In this document: one piece after another, positions 27,968-36,169 of the stretch
Position numbering within the stretch: position 1 is the stretch's first letter
Layout: every line of letters begins with the position of its first letter
From: Gammaproteobacteria bacterium
GTDB lineage: Bacteria; Pseudomonadota; Gammaproteobacteria; Enterobacterales; Alteromonadaceae
Reading direction: 5' to 3'
Assembly: GCA_018825965.1 (NCBI GenBank)
Contig: JAHKAA010000050.1
Coordinates: 124,001-188,000 of the forward strand
DNA length: 64,000 nucleotides
Notes under the pieces: generated by a model
The model's database searches: none
Seen by the model: only the letters and a program-made list of their open reading frames with translations
What the model was told of the DNA's origin: nothing
Made by a program: the position numbers and the translations under genes

Positions 27968-28743
27968 TGTCGCAGCAAGCTGGTTTGTGGGTTGGGGTTA
28001 TTACTCTGTTCCCGCAGATGTTTGATGCTATTACAAAGTTTGGTGTGACAAGCCGTGCTGTAAAGCAAGGGTTGTTGAAGGTGGAGTGTTGGAATCCGCG
28101 GGATTATACGTCGGATAAACACAATACCGTCGATGATCGCCCCTTTGGTGGTGGTCCCGGAATGCTAATGATGGTGCAGCCGCTGACCGACGCTATTCGC
28201 GCCGCCAAGCAAGCTGCCGGAGGAAATGTACATACGGTGTATTTGTCGCCGCAAGGCCGCAAATTAGACCAAAAAGGTGTACAGGAACTTTCACGTTACC
28301 CGAAACTGCTGTTAGTGGCAGGCCGTTACGAAGGCATTGATGAACGCGTAATTGAAACCGAGATTGACGAAGAATGGTCAATAGGGGATTACGTGCTGAG
28401 TGGAGGCGAGTTGCCTGCGATGACGCTGATTGATGCGGTATCGCGACTGGTACCAGGCGTACTGGGGCACGAAGAGTCGGCAGAACAGGATTCGTTTGCA
28501 ACTGGTTTGTTAGATTGCCCACACTACACCAGACCTGCGGTGTTAGCAGACAAAGAGGTTCCACCGGTGTTGCTGAGTGGACACCATGAAAATATACGAC
28601 GCTGGCGTCTGAAGCAGGCTCTTGGTAGAACCTGGTTAAGACGGCCGGATATGTTAAATGCCCTGGCTCTGACTAAGGAGCAACGCAAATTACTGGATGA
28701 ATTCCAATTGGAACACCAGGCGTTGCAGCAACACGATAGTTAA
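27967..28743 (+). CDS. trmD: tRNA (guanine-37-N1)-methyltransferase
   Basis: A 258-residue SPOUT enzyme that makes m1G37 in tRNAs and so prevents frameshifting. The trefoil-knot motifs LLLVAGRYEGIDERV and IGDYVLSGGELPAM bind S-adenosylmethionine. It is coupled to rimM by a one-base overlap and followed by rplS 22 bases later. Confidence 0.97.
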   Translation: MSQQAGLWVGVITLFPQMFDAITKFGVTSRAVKQGLLKVECWNPRDYTSDKHNTVDDRPFGGGPGMLMMVQPLTDAIRAAKQAAGGNVHTVYLSPQGRKLDQKGVQELSRYPKLLLVAGRYEGIDERVIETEIDEEWSIGDYVLSGGELPAMTLIDAVSRLVPGVLGHEESAEQDSFATGLLDCPHYTRPAVLADKEVPPVLLSGHHENIRRWRLKQALGRTWLRRPDMLNALALTKEQRKLLDEFQLEHQALQQHDS

Positions 28744-28765
28744 TTCCAGGTAAAGTGAGATTGTT

Positions 28766-29125
28766 ATGAGCAAAGTTAGCCAAAACATTATCAAGCAACT
28801 TGAAGACGAACAGTTAAAAACTGACGTGCCAGCATTTGGCCCAGGTGACACTGTAGTTGTTCAGGTTAAAGTGAAAGAAGGTGACAAAACCCGTCTGCAG
28901 GCTTACGAAGGCGTAGTTATCGCCAAACGTAACCGTGGTCTGCATTCAGCTTTCACAGTTCGTAAAATTTCCAACGGCGAAGGTGTTGAGCGTGTATTCC
29001 AGACGCACAGCCCTATGATTGACAGCATTACGCTGAAACGCCGTGGCGCAGTCCGCCGTGCCAAGCTTTACTACTTACGCGATCGTTCAGGTAAATCAGC
29101 GCGTATCCGCGAAAAGCTTAACTAA
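28766..29125 (+). CDS. rplS: 50S ribosomal protein L19
   Basis: A 119-residue ribosomal protein with the signature KVKEGDKTRLQAYEGVVIAKRNRG and the C-terminal LYYLRDRSGKSARIREKL. It is the last gene of the operon and is followed by a strong terminator. Confidence 0.98.
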   Translation: MSKVSQNIIKQLEDEQLKTDVPAFGPGDTVVVQVKVKEGDKTRLQAYEGVVIAKRNRGLHSAFTVRKISNGEGVERVFQTHSPMIDSITLKRRGAVRRAKLYYLRDRSGKSARIREKLN

Positions 29126-29133
29126 GCGACTGG

Positions 29134-29161
29134 AAAGGCTGACCTTGTGTCAGCCTTTTTT
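29134..29161 (+). terminator. Terminator of the trmD operon
   Basis: AAAGGCTGAC (29134-29143), loop CTTGT, GTCAGCCTTT (29149-29158), then T-rich. It is a perfect ten-base stem. Confidence 0.92.
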
Positions 29162-29214
29162 TATGTCCATGGAAGGACGGTATGTCGCAACTGTCGGGAA
29201 CGTTGTTGCGACGA
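29161..29214 (+). repeat. Long inverted repeat, left copy
   Basis: About 37 bases, from TTATGTCCATGG onward to CAACTGTCGG, recur with one mismatch in reverse orientation at 31393-31429. A further weaker match (TTGTTGCGACG) extends the repeat. The two copies face each other around the DnaJ-like and ThrE-like genes. Confidence 0.85.
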
Positions 29215-29217
29215 TGT

Positions 29218-29241
29218 CGCAGCCATCCGTGGCGCTCACCC
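29218..29241 (+). repeat. Direct repeat A, copy 1
   Basis: A 24-base block starting CGCAGCCATCC and ending GGCGCTCACCC. It recurs with one mismatch at 29322-29345. Confidence 0.85.
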
Positions 29242-29261
29242 ACATTGGATTGGAATTTGAT

Positions 29262-29290
29262 ACGGGCGGGGGCAAGCCCGCGCCCCTACC
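29262..29290 (-). repeat. REP-like palindromic element, copy 1
   Basis: On the minus strand it reads GGTAGGGGCGCGGGCTTG followed by the complementary GC-rich arm. A second copy lies at 45600-45626 on the plus strand. It resembles repetitive extragenic palindromes of gammaproteobacteria. Confidence 0.75.
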
Positions 29291-29292
29291 GG

Positions 29293-29318
29293 TTAAAAAT
29301 TGATCCTGACAATTTTTT
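29293..29318. repeat. Direct repeat B, copy 1 (palindromic)
   Basis: A 26-base block with arms AAAAATTG and CAATTTTT around ATCCTGA. It recurs exactly at 29368-29393. Confidence 0.9.
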
Positions 29319-29321
29319 ATT

Positions 29322-29345
29322 CGCAGCCATCCCTGGCGCTCACCC
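29322..29345 (+). repeat. Direct repeat A, copy 2
   Basis: Second copy of the 24-base block at 29218-29241, differing at one base (CCCT for CCGT). Confidence 0.85.
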
Positions 29346-29367
29346 TTTGGGCCAATGCTTCGCATTG

Positions 29368-29393
29368 TTAAAAATTGATCCTGACAATTTTTT
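29368..29393. repeat. Direct repeat B, copy 2 (palindromic)
   Basis: Exact second copy of the 26-base block at 29293-29318, ending 16 bases ahead of the DnaJ-like start codon. The hairpin and T-run could act as a terminator or fold the leader of the following gene. Confidence 0.9.
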
Positions 29394-29409
29394 GGTATGT
29401 AATGTGACT

Positions 29410-30012
29410 ATGCATACTGAACTGCAAGCCGATTTAGTAACCGCACTCGAAGCTTTCCTGTTATCCAGACAAGGAGAGATCAGCGAGCAGGAATTGCTGC
29501 ATCAATTAAAAGCCTTTTTCCCACAACCTCGCAGCCTCGCTGTTGATTCTTTGTTATTCCAGCAACACTTTATTCTTTATCATCATTTATTTGTACTGCA
29601 GGCACAGTGGCAGCAGGAACGAGTAGCTTTATTGCATATTGGTTACGCTAAGGTGATGGTCTATACGGTCACAGCTCTGCCTGACAATGCCGTGGCTTTA
29701 TGGCAGGAGCAGCAGGACAAAGCGGCCTATTATCTGGATTGGCAAAATATGAGGGCGATGACGGATGATAAACTGCAGGCGGTATTGGATGAATTCTGGA
29801 AAAATCTGGCGTTGTACCAGCAGAATAAAATGCTCGATACCGCAGTGTTGCAAAAAAAATGGCAGTTGGTTAGGCCTTATTCAGTGGCTCAACTGAAAAA
29901 AAACTACCGGCAGCAGGCACTGCGTTTGCATCCGGATAAAGGCGGCGATGCTGCGGCTTTTCAGCTACTGCAGCAGGAATACCAATGGTTGCTGGCTGAG
30001 CTTTCTCTGTAA
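29410..30012 (+). CDS. DnaJ-related protein with C-terminal J domain
   Basis: A 200-residue protein. The N-terminal part (about 1-125) matches the style of the DNAJ_related domain, and the last 60 residues form a J domain with KKNYRQQALRLHPDKGG, including the HPD tripeptide that stimulates DnaK ATPase. I start at ATG 29410 (MHTELQADL). The same frame is open to 29182, but that stretch is made of the intergenic repeats and encodes a repeated LKIDPDNFL peptide, so it is not coding. Confidence 0.82.
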   Translation: MHTELQADLVTALEAFLLSRQGEISEQELLHQLKAFFPQPRSLAVDSLLFQQHFILYHHLFVLQAQWQQERVALLHIGYAKVMVYTVTALPDNAVALWQEQQDKAAYYLDWQNMRAMTDDKLQAVLDEFWKNLALYQQNKMLDTAVLQKKWQLVRPYSVAQLKKNYRQQALRLHPDKGGDAAAFQLLQQEYQWLLAELSL

Positions 30013-30126
30013 AGACATAGTTAACTTAACTTTTATCAATTACTTAGCAATATCCTCTTCTATCCATACTTCACAAAGCCCACTACAATAGCTGTATTGT
30101 GTTGCAACGCGACAAAGGACCCAACA

Positions 30127-31353
30127 GTGGATTCCGCCAGTTTTATTGAAAAACGCCGTTTTATCGTCAAGCTTGGCAAAATGCTGCATAAGTTTGGTAC
30201 ACCTGCTTATCGATTGGAAGCGCACTTACAGGAAGTGGCACAGCTGCTGAAAATTGGAGGCTCTTTTGCTATTACACCTACAGTGCTGACTTTTGTGCTT
30301 TGGATTCCTGGCGACGAGAATGAATACACACACATCTCCCGTGTGACACCTGGGGAGCTGGATTTAGGCGCTTTATCGTACACAGACGAGCTGGTGGATG
30401 CGCTTGCCAGCAGTAAACTCACCTTACAGGATGTAAACCAGCGACTGGACCAAATAGCTGCGGCACCAAATCCTTATTCCCGCTGGGCCACTTTTGCTGC
30501 TTTTGGCGCTTCAAGTGGCGCTTTTTCTATGCTGATGCGAGCCAGTTGGCATGATGTGTTTTGGGCGACAGTGCTTGGTCTGATTGTGTATTTGTTTGTA
30601 CTCTGGTCGATGACATCACGCCGTGTTGCCCATATGCTGGAGCCACTGGTGGCTTTGGTCTCAGCGCTGCTGGCTACTTCTGTGGCTGTTTATCTGGATC
30701 CGATGATCAATGTGCCTCTGGTGGTTTTGTCTTCCATCATTGTATTTATTCCAGGTCTGGCCTTAACCCTCGGATTAGCAGAGCTGGCGGCCCGTCATCT
30801 GGTCTCAGGCACAGCCAGGGTGATGGATGCAGTCATGTTGCTGTTTAAACTGTATTTTGGTGCCTTTTTAGGGGTTGCTTTAGGTCAGGTACTATTTGGC
30901 CAGATCCCTCCGCAAATAGCGCCTTCAGTGCCCCAGTGGACCAGCTGGCTGGCCGTGTCTATTTTATGTGGCAGCTTAGTGGTGGTATTTAAGGCCAGAC
31001 TCAAACATGCGCTTTGGGGATTAGCCTCTGGCTTTATTGCCTATGCGGCCAGCCTATGGGGCGCTTATTACCTTGGACTGGCATTGGGGGCTTTTGTTGG
31101 AGCTTTTGCTGTAGGTTTATACGGTAATTTGTTTAACCGGTTGATGAATGCACCGGCCAGCATCGTTTCTTTGCAAGGCATGATAGTACTGGTGCCAGGC
31201 AGTAAAACTTATATGGGTTTAAATGCTTTTGTTTCAGGGCAACAAATGGTGTCCACTGAACAGTTAGGTCAGCAAACCTTCTTAATTTTTATGTCGCTGG
31301 TGGCAGGATTTATTTTTGCTAATGTGGCATTGCCACCAAGAAAGGCGTTGTAG
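30127..31353 (+). CDS. Threonine/serine exporter family protein (ThrE-like)
   Basis: A 408-residue membrane protein combining the two ThrE halves in one chain. The N-terminal cytoplasmic part (about 1-130, KRRFIVKLGKMLHKFGTPAYRLEAHL) is followed by about ten hydrophobic segments, including FIPGLALTLGLAELAARHLVSGTAR, characteristic of the family. ThrE of Corynebacterium exports Thr and Ser by proton motive force. The start is GTG 30127 with AAAGGA seven bases ahead. It lies between the two arms of the inverted repeat. Confidence 0.85.
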   Translation: MDSASFIEKRRFIVKLGKMLHKFGTPAYRLEAHLQEVAQLLKIGGSFAITPTVLTFVLWIPGDENEYTHISRVTPGELDLGALSYTDELVDALASSKLTLQDVNQRLDQIAAAPNPYSRWATFAAFGASSGAFSMLMRASWHDVFWATVLGLIVYLFVLWSMTSRRVAHMLEPLVALVSALLATSVAVYLDPMINVPLVVLSSIIVFIPGLALTLGLAELAARHLVSGTARVMDAVMLLFKLYFGAFLGVALGQVLFGQIPPQIAPSVPQWTSWLAVSILCGSLVVVFKARLKHALWGLASGFIAYAASLWGAYYLGLALGAFVGAFAVGLYGNLFNRLMNAPASIVSLQGMIVLVPGSKTYMGLNAFVSGQQMVSTEQLGQQTFLIFMSLVAGFIFANVALPPRKAL

Positions 31354-31370
31354 CGAGGTTTGTTGTGGAA

Positions 31371-31429
31371 GTGCGTCGCAACAAGCATCACACCGACAGT
31401 TGCGACATACCGTCCCTCCATGGACATAA
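31371..31429 (-). repeat. Long inverted repeat, right copy
   Basis: Reverse-complement partner of 29161-29214. Read from the minus strand it begins TTATGTCCATGGAGGGACGG, one mismatch from the left copy over the first 37 bases. It sits between the ThrE-like gene and the convergent regulator gene. Confidence 0.85.
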
Positions 31430-31436
31430 GCTGCGA

Positions 31437-32015
31437 TTAACGCAGCTCTTGTAATAGCTTCTCTAAGCGGTCTTTTAAGTCACTGAATAACAGCGGCTTA
31501 CGCATCAGTTGGACTGTATCAGGTAAACCGCCTCCAGCTGCAATTTCTGCATCCGTTAAAGCAGTGACTACAATGATTTTCATAGTCTCGTGGCGTGGAG
31601 ATAACTTGAGTTCACGGATCATCTGAAAACCATCCAGTTCAGGCATCTGCAAATCTGAGATCAGAATTTGTGGGGCCCATTCGCCAATTTTTAATAAACC
31701 AGCTATACCGTTGGTGACTGACTGCAAACTGATAGGTAAACCCCAGGATTCAATTTGCAGGCTATACAGTTGCTTGAGTAACTCATCATCTTCCGCCAAT
31801 AGAATGCGGACTGAATTATCAACAGGTTGAGTTTGATTTTTCAGCAGAAGGCGTTCGACAGAAGATTGGGTGACACGACGATGACCACCAGGAGTTTTCC
31901 AGGCGTCCAGAGCACCTTTCTCAACCCACAACTGCACGGTGCGTAAAGAAACACCAAGTAAATCAGCAGCTTGTTGAGTCGACAATAAAGGTTCTGTGTG
32001 TTTACTTTTGTTCAT
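31437..32015 (-). CDS. Regulator with MerR/excisionase-type HTH and receiver domain
   Basis: A 192-residue protein with the DNA-binding part first: LLSTQQAADLLGVSLRTVQLWVEKGALDAWKTPGGHRRV (about 10-48) is an excisionase/MerR-type winged helix. A CheY-like receiver follows (about 68-190) with the acidic pair AEDDE, the phospho-acceptor in ISDLQMPELDG, the Thr in VVTAL and the Lys in MRKPL. This is the reverse of the usual receiver-then-DNA-binding order. No histidine kinase is adjacent. Start ATG 32015. Confidence 0.85.
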   Translation of the reverse strand: MNKSKHTEPLLSTQQAADLLGVSLRTVQLWVEKGALDAWKTPGGHRRVTQSSVERLLLKNQTQPVDNSVRILLAEDDELLKQLYSLQIESWGLPISLQSVTNGIAGLLKIGEWAPQILISDLQMPELDGFQMIRELKLSPRHETMKIIVVTALTDAEIAAGGGLPDTVQLMRKPLLFSDLKDRLEKLLQELR

Positions 32016-32120
32016 ACAGGTTAATGGGTATCATATTTTGTATTTTTATCAATTCTAGACGAGAACGCAGGTCGCTGTCACTTTATTTTTTGTGATTTTC
32101 AACCGCTTTTTTTTCACTTA

Positions 32121-32468
32121 TCACTCCTGACCCTTTGACCTGAAAGGCAAAATAGTAGCACAGGGCTTTTGTGGCGGTTTTTGCGTCGTGCATAACTGTT
32201 CCAGGGCATCCTGCATCCGGCTCATTTCCGACAACATGAGTTGATAGGCTCTGGTTAGCCGGACTAGAGGGGCTTTATATCTCAGCTGCTCTGACTGTAG
32301 CCTGAACAAGGTTTGTTGAATAGCTTTTTTTCCCCTGTCGTCACTTTGTGCATCAATCAGTTCCTGATTCAGTTTTTTCTGTAACTCATCCAGTGCAGCC
32401 GGGTTCTGTTTTGCCATGCTGAGCAACTCATCAAAAGCGGGCAGCGGTGAAAAAGGGGGAGCAGCCAT
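32121..32468 (-). CDS. DUF3135-like small protein
   Basis: A 115-residue protein with the start PAFDELLSMAKQNPAALDELQKKL, which I recognise as the DUF3135 type found in gammaproteobacteria. It is soluble and helical, with a basic C-terminal tail. No function is known. It shares the strand with the HTH-receiver gene, 105 bases upstream of it. Confidence 0.65.
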   Translation of the reverse strand: MAAPPFSPLPAFDELLSMAKQNPAALDELQKKLNQELIDAQSDDRGKKAIQQTLFRLQSEQLRYKAPLVRLTRAYQLMLSEMSRMQDALEQLCTTQKPPQKPCATILPFRSKGQE

Positions 32469-32816
32469 AAGCTAGCCTATACAGAGTGAAAGTGGGTTGA
32501 GTTTTAGTGTAGACCATCCAGTTCTGAGCGTTGTTCCTGTGGTTTTAGCGCTGAATACAAAGTTTGATCCGGGTTTGATTGATTAAATGCTCTGGTTGTA
32601 ATGATATTTGTACGTATTGCTTTTCTGTTGGTTTTGTTGTTGTTCCTTTATTTGTTTGGCTTTAAAGGTTGACTTGTTGGGGTTTGGTTTTTAATATGCC
32701 CTTATCCGTAATTAATTAAATACGTGTTGTAAATATAAGTTTACTGGTGTTCTGCTTGCATTTATCAAGTAAAAACCGGCGCTTTGGCAACGCATGATGC
32801 AAACAGGAGCATAAAA
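32469..32816. other. Intergenic region ahead of aroF
   Basis: No gene seen in 348 bases. It is A/T-rich and holds the TyrR-type box at 32728-32745 and a weaker candidate (TGTAAT, six bases, TGTACG) at 32597-32614. The promoter of the aroF-tyrA operon is expected here, but I cannot choose one -10 with confidence. Confidence 0.6.
32728..32745 (+). promoter_or_regulatory. TyrR-type operator ahead of aroF-tyrA
   Basis: TGTAAATATAAGTTTACT matches the TyrR box consensus TGTAAA-N6-TTTACA at 11 of 12 positions. It lies about 70 bases ahead of the aroF start, fitting tyrosine-dependent repression as in E. coli aroF. Confidence 0.72.
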
Positions 32817-33899
32817 ATGAGCAAGATTGTTGATGACTTACGTATAGTCTCGGAGCAGTTGTTAAGCCCGCCAGCCGTATTAAAGCAGGCCTTGCCTCTA
32901 TCTGGCGCAGGCTCTGACTTTATTCAGAAATCCCGTCAGGAGATTGCCGATATAGTGCATGGCCGCGATCCACGTTTACTGGTGATCACAGGCCCTTGCT
33001 CTATTCATGATCCGGTGTCCGCTATGGATTACGCCCGCCGCCTGAAACAACTGCAACTGCAATTCAGAGATACGCTGTACATTGTGATGCGGGTGTACTT
33101 TGAAAAACCCCGCACTACGGTTGGCTGGAAAGGTTTTATCAACGATCCTCATCTGGATGACTCTTTTGATCTGGAAACGGGCTTAACCAAAGGGCGCCGT
33201 TTACTGTTGGATTTAGTGGAGATGGAGTTGCCAGCTGCAACTGAAGCTTTAGACCCTATAAGCCCACAGTATCTGTCTGATTTAATCAGCTGGGCAGCTG
33301 TAGGTGCCCGTACTGTGGAATCACAAACTCATCGTGAAATGGCCAGCGGTTTGTCGATGCCAGTTGGTTTTAAAAATGGCACTGACGGCAATTTAAGTAT
33401 TGCACTGAATGCACTGCAATCCGCTGCCAGTGGCCATAGCTTTATTGGTATCAACCAAAAAGGTCAGGTGTCTCTGGTGCAGACTGCCGGTAACCCGGAC
33501 GGTCATGTCATTTTACGGGGGGGCGTGAAACCAAACTATGACGAAGACAGTGTGCAGGCGGCTTTGGCTGCTTTGCGTAAACATGCTTTACCTGAAGCTT
33601 TGGTGATTGACTGCAGTCATGGTAATTCCAGTAAAGATCACAACAGACAAGGCATTGTGGCTCAGTCAGTGCTTGAACAACGCATCAAAGGCAACAAAGC
33701 TATTATAGGTATAATGCTTGAGAGCCATATTCATGCTGGCCGTCAGGATTTAGTGGATGGTAAAGCTGAACTCTATGGCGTCTCAGTGACGGACGCTTGT
33801 ATCGACTGGGCAAGTACAGCCGGATTGTTGGCTGGTCTGGATCAACAGCTGTCATCCCAAAAAGCGCCCGAACAATCTTCATCTGAAGTTGCGGCCTGA
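32817..33899 (+). CDS. aroF: 3-deoxy-7-phosphoheptulonate synthase, tyrosine-type
   Basis: A 360-residue class I DAHP synthase, first step of the shikimate pathway from PEP and erythrose 4-phosphate. Signatures: LLVITGPCSIHD with the metal Cys, MRVYFEKPRTTVGWKG, VGARTVESQTHREMASGLSMPVGFKN and IDCSHGNSSKDH. Its pairing with tyrA and the TyrR-type box mark it as the Tyr-regulated isozyme. The start is ATG 32817 behind CAGGAG. The tyrA gene begins 9 bases after its stop. Confidence 0.95.
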   Translation: MSKIVDDLRIVSEQLLSPPAVLKQALPLSGAGSDFIQKSRQEIADIVHGRDPRLLVITGPCSIHDPVSAMDYARRLKQLQLQFRDTLYIVMRVYFEKPRTTVGWKGFINDPHLDDSFDLETGLTKGRRLLLDLVEMELPAATEALDPISPQYLSDLISWAAVGARTVESQTHREMASGLSMPVGFKNGTDGNLSIALNALQSAASGHSFIGINQKGQVSLVQTAGNPDGHVILRGGVKPNYDEDSVQAALAALRKHALPEALVIDCSHGNSSKDHNRQGIVAQSVLEQRIKGNKAIIGIMLESHIHAGRQDLVDGKAELYGVSVTDACIDWASTAGLLAGLDQQLSSQKAPEQSSSEVAA

Positions 33900-33908
33900 G
33901 AGTTACAG

Positions 33909-35063
33909 ATGAATGATGTTCTGAGTCAATCAGCGAAAGACGATCCGATGGCAGCTTTGCTGCCGCTGCGTCAGCAAATCGACGAGCTGGATAGCCAACT
34001 GGTGGAGTTATTGGCCAAAAGAGCGGCAGTGACAGCTGAAGTAGGGCGGGTGAAGCAGCAGTACGCTTTGCCTTTATATGTGCCTGAACGTGAACAAGCT
34101 TTAATTAAAGCCCGCCGTCAGCAAGCGAAAGATGCAGGTGTTTCTGCTGATCTGATTGAAGATGTATTACGCCGTGTGATGCGTGAGTCTTACCAGACTC
34201 AGGAAGCCGGTTTTGTCTGCTGTCGAACATCAGGCGATAAAGTGGTGGTGGTTGGTGGTGCCGGTGCTTTAGGCAAACGTTTTGTCAGTTTATTTCAGCG
34301 ATCTGGTTATCAGGTTGAGGTACTGGAACAAGACAACTGGCATCAGGCTCAGGCGATGGTCAAAGGCGCTGCTTTGGTCTTGATAGCTGTGCCTATAGCA
34401 GTCACTGAACAGGTGATTGGGCTATTACCACAACTGGATCCTGATACTGTGCTGGCTGACTTAACCAGTACAAAAACCGGGCCTCTGAACGCTATGCTGA
34501 AAACACACAGCGGCGCCGTAGTGGGTTTACATCCTATGTTTGGCCCTGATATCAGTAATATAGCCAAACAAGTGGTTATCGTTAGTCATGGCCGCGATTC
34601 AGAAAACTATCAATGGCTGATACAGCAACTCAAGGTGTGGGGCGCAGTACTGACTGAAAAATCAGCGCAGCAACATGATGAATTAATGCAACTGATCCAG
34701 GCCATGCGCCACTTCAGCTCTTTGGTGTACGGTGTGCATCTGGCAGAAGAACAGGCTGATTTACAGCAATTGCTGGAGTTAAGTTCACCTATTTACCGGC
34801 TGGAGCTGGCGATGGTAGGGCGTTTGTTTGCACAAAATGCAGAGCTGTATGCCGATATTATGTTGTCTTCCAGCGCAGTCACGGGGTTGTTGCAAAGGTA
34901 TCAGCATAGGTTTAATCAGCTATCGCATTTATTAGCTGCGGGTGACAAAGCAGGGTTAATGGCGGAGTTTGCCAAGGGCCAGCAATTTTTTGGGCCCTTA
35001 GCTGAACAATTCCTGCAGGAAAGCCGTCGTTTGTTACAAAAAGCCTCGGATGAGCGCAGCTAA
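33909..35063 (+). CDS. tyrA: Bifunctional chorismate mutase/prephenate dehydrogenase
   Basis: A 384-residue enzyme converting chorismate through prephenate to 4-hydroxyphenylpyruvate. An AroQ-type chorismate mutase (about 15-95, LRQQIDELDSQLVELLAKRAAV) is followed by an NAD-binding domain VVVVGGAGALGKRFVSLF and the dehydrogenase core VVGLHPMFGPD. It forms an operon with aroF, as in E. coli. Confidence 0.96.
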   Translation: MNDVLSQSAKDDPMAALLPLRQQIDELDSQLVELLAKRAAVTAEVGRVKQQYALPLYVPEREQALIKARRQQAKDAGVSADLIEDVLRRVMRESYQTQEAGFVCCRTSGDKVVVVGGAGALGKRFVSLFQRSGYQVEVLEQDNWHQAQAMVKGAALVLIAVPIAVTEQVIGLLPQLDPDTVLADLTSTKTGPLNAMLKTHSGAVVGLHPMFGPDISNIAKQVVIVSHGRDSENYQWLIQQLKVWGAVLTEKSAQQHDELMQLIQAMRHFSSLVYGVHLAEEQADLQQLLELSSPIYRLELAMVGRLFAQNAELYADIMLSSSAVTGLLQRYQHRFNQLSHLLAAGDKAGLMAEFAKGQQFFGPLAEQFLQESRRLLQKASDERS

Positions 35064-35132
35064 AGCTGGCTCATTTCTTTATGGCGCTTTACACTCAAAT
35101 TCCAATAATGCTGACATTTATCTGGAAAGTCT

Positions 35133-35831
35133 TTGATTTCACTTTGGTTTGGTAAATTTCTAAAACTTATTAAATACCTGATTATTCTGGCGTTAAGCCT
35201 GGTGCTGATCTTTGCTTTTGTGCCAGTCCCTGTCACTGGCGTGATGATAGAACGGAATATTCAGGCCATGTGGAGCTCACAGAAAAACTTTGACTTAGAG
35301 CACAAGTGGGTGGCTTTTGAGCACATCTCGTCAGCAATGAAACAAGCGGTAGTGGCTGCTGAAGATCAAAAATTTCCGGATCATTATGGTTTTGATACCG
35401 AAGCTATCGAAAAAGCGCTGGCCTACAACAGCAGAGGGCAAAAAGTGCGGGGCGCTTCTACCATCAGTCAGCAAACGGCAAAAAATGTATTTTTATGGAC
35501 GGGTCGCAGCTGGTTTCGCAAAGGGCTGGAGTTGGTGTTTACCGGCCTGATTGAGTTGGTATGGGGCAAAGAACGAATTCTGGAAGTGTATTTAAACAGT
35601 GTGGAGTTTGGTCCAGGGGTCTTTGGGGTGGAAGCTGCAGCCCAGAGGTTTTTCAAGCGGCCAGCCAGTAAGTTGAGTCGTCATCAGGCAGCGCTGTTAG
35701 CCGCTGTTTTACCCAATCCACTGCGTTTTAAAGTGCAAGACCCTTCCCCTTATATGTATAAACGCCAGCAATGGATTTTAAAGCAAATGGGACAATTGGC
35801 CCCTATAGAACAACGTTTAGCTGATAATTAA
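35133..35831 (+). CDS. mtgA: Monofunctional biosynthetic peptidoglycan transglycosylase
   Basis: A 232-residue GT51 enzyme that polymerises lipid II. One N-terminal TM anchor (about 12-32) is followed by the glycosyltransferase motifs AVVAAEDQKFPDHYGFD (catalytic Glu), RGASTISQQTAKN, KERILEVYLNSVEFG and RHQAALLAAVLPNP. No transpeptidase domain follows. The start is TTG 35133 behind GGAAAG. Confidence 0.94.
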   Translation: MISLWFGKFLKLIKYLIILALSLVLIFAFVPVPVTGVMIERNIQAMWSSQKNFDLEHKWVAFEHISSAMKQAVVAAEDQKFPDHYGFDTEAIEKALAYNSRGQKVRGASTISQQTAKNVFLWTGRSWFRKGLELVFTGLIELVWGKERILEVYLNSVEFGPGVFGVEAAAQRFFKRPASKLSRHQAALLAAVLPNPLRFKVQDPSPYMYKRQQWILKQMGQLAPIEQRLADN

Positions 35832-35965
35832 ACTAGTATGACTATTTTATGACTCAGGTATGACTGTTCGATGAAGATTTCTGATTTTTAACGCTTTTTC
35901 GATGCAAACTTTGCTCAGGCTGTTTAGGATCCGGCGCAACTGAAGAGTTGAAGCGGAGTTTAATC

Positions 35966-36169
35966 ATGGGCAAAAGAACATCTGAATTTATGCGCTCTGT
36001 GCATATAAAAACTATCCGGGCCGGTTTACTGCAAGGTCAACCCATAGAAGAGGCAGAACAGCATTTGCGTTTTGTTGGTGTCTGTGAAGATGAGCTGGTG
36101 GATTTGCTGCTGGAAGCCGGTTATAGCCCTGAACAACATGTGGATCTGGCTGGTTCAGAACACTGCTGA
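35966..36169 (+). CDS. Small conserved-looking protein of unknown function
   Basis: A 67-residue protein beginning MGKRTSEFMRSVHIKTIRAG, with AGLLQGQPIEEAEQHLRFVG and an acidic second half. GGAG lies eight bases ahead of ATG 35966, which supports real translation. I do not recognise the family. It has no signal peptide or TM segment and may be a small helical binding protein. Confidence 0.6.
   Translation: MGKRTSEFMRSVHIKTIRAGLLQGQPIEEAEQHLRFVGVCEDELVDLLLEAGYSPEQHVDLAGSEHC

Noticed and set aside
29218..29393. Possible CRISPR array
   Set aside because: Only two copies of each repeat, of different types and with uneven spacing, and no cas gene.
29182..29409. N-terminal extension of the DnaJ-like protein
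   Set aside because: It is made of the intergenic repeats, and the duplicated LKIDPDNFL peptide comes from repeat B.
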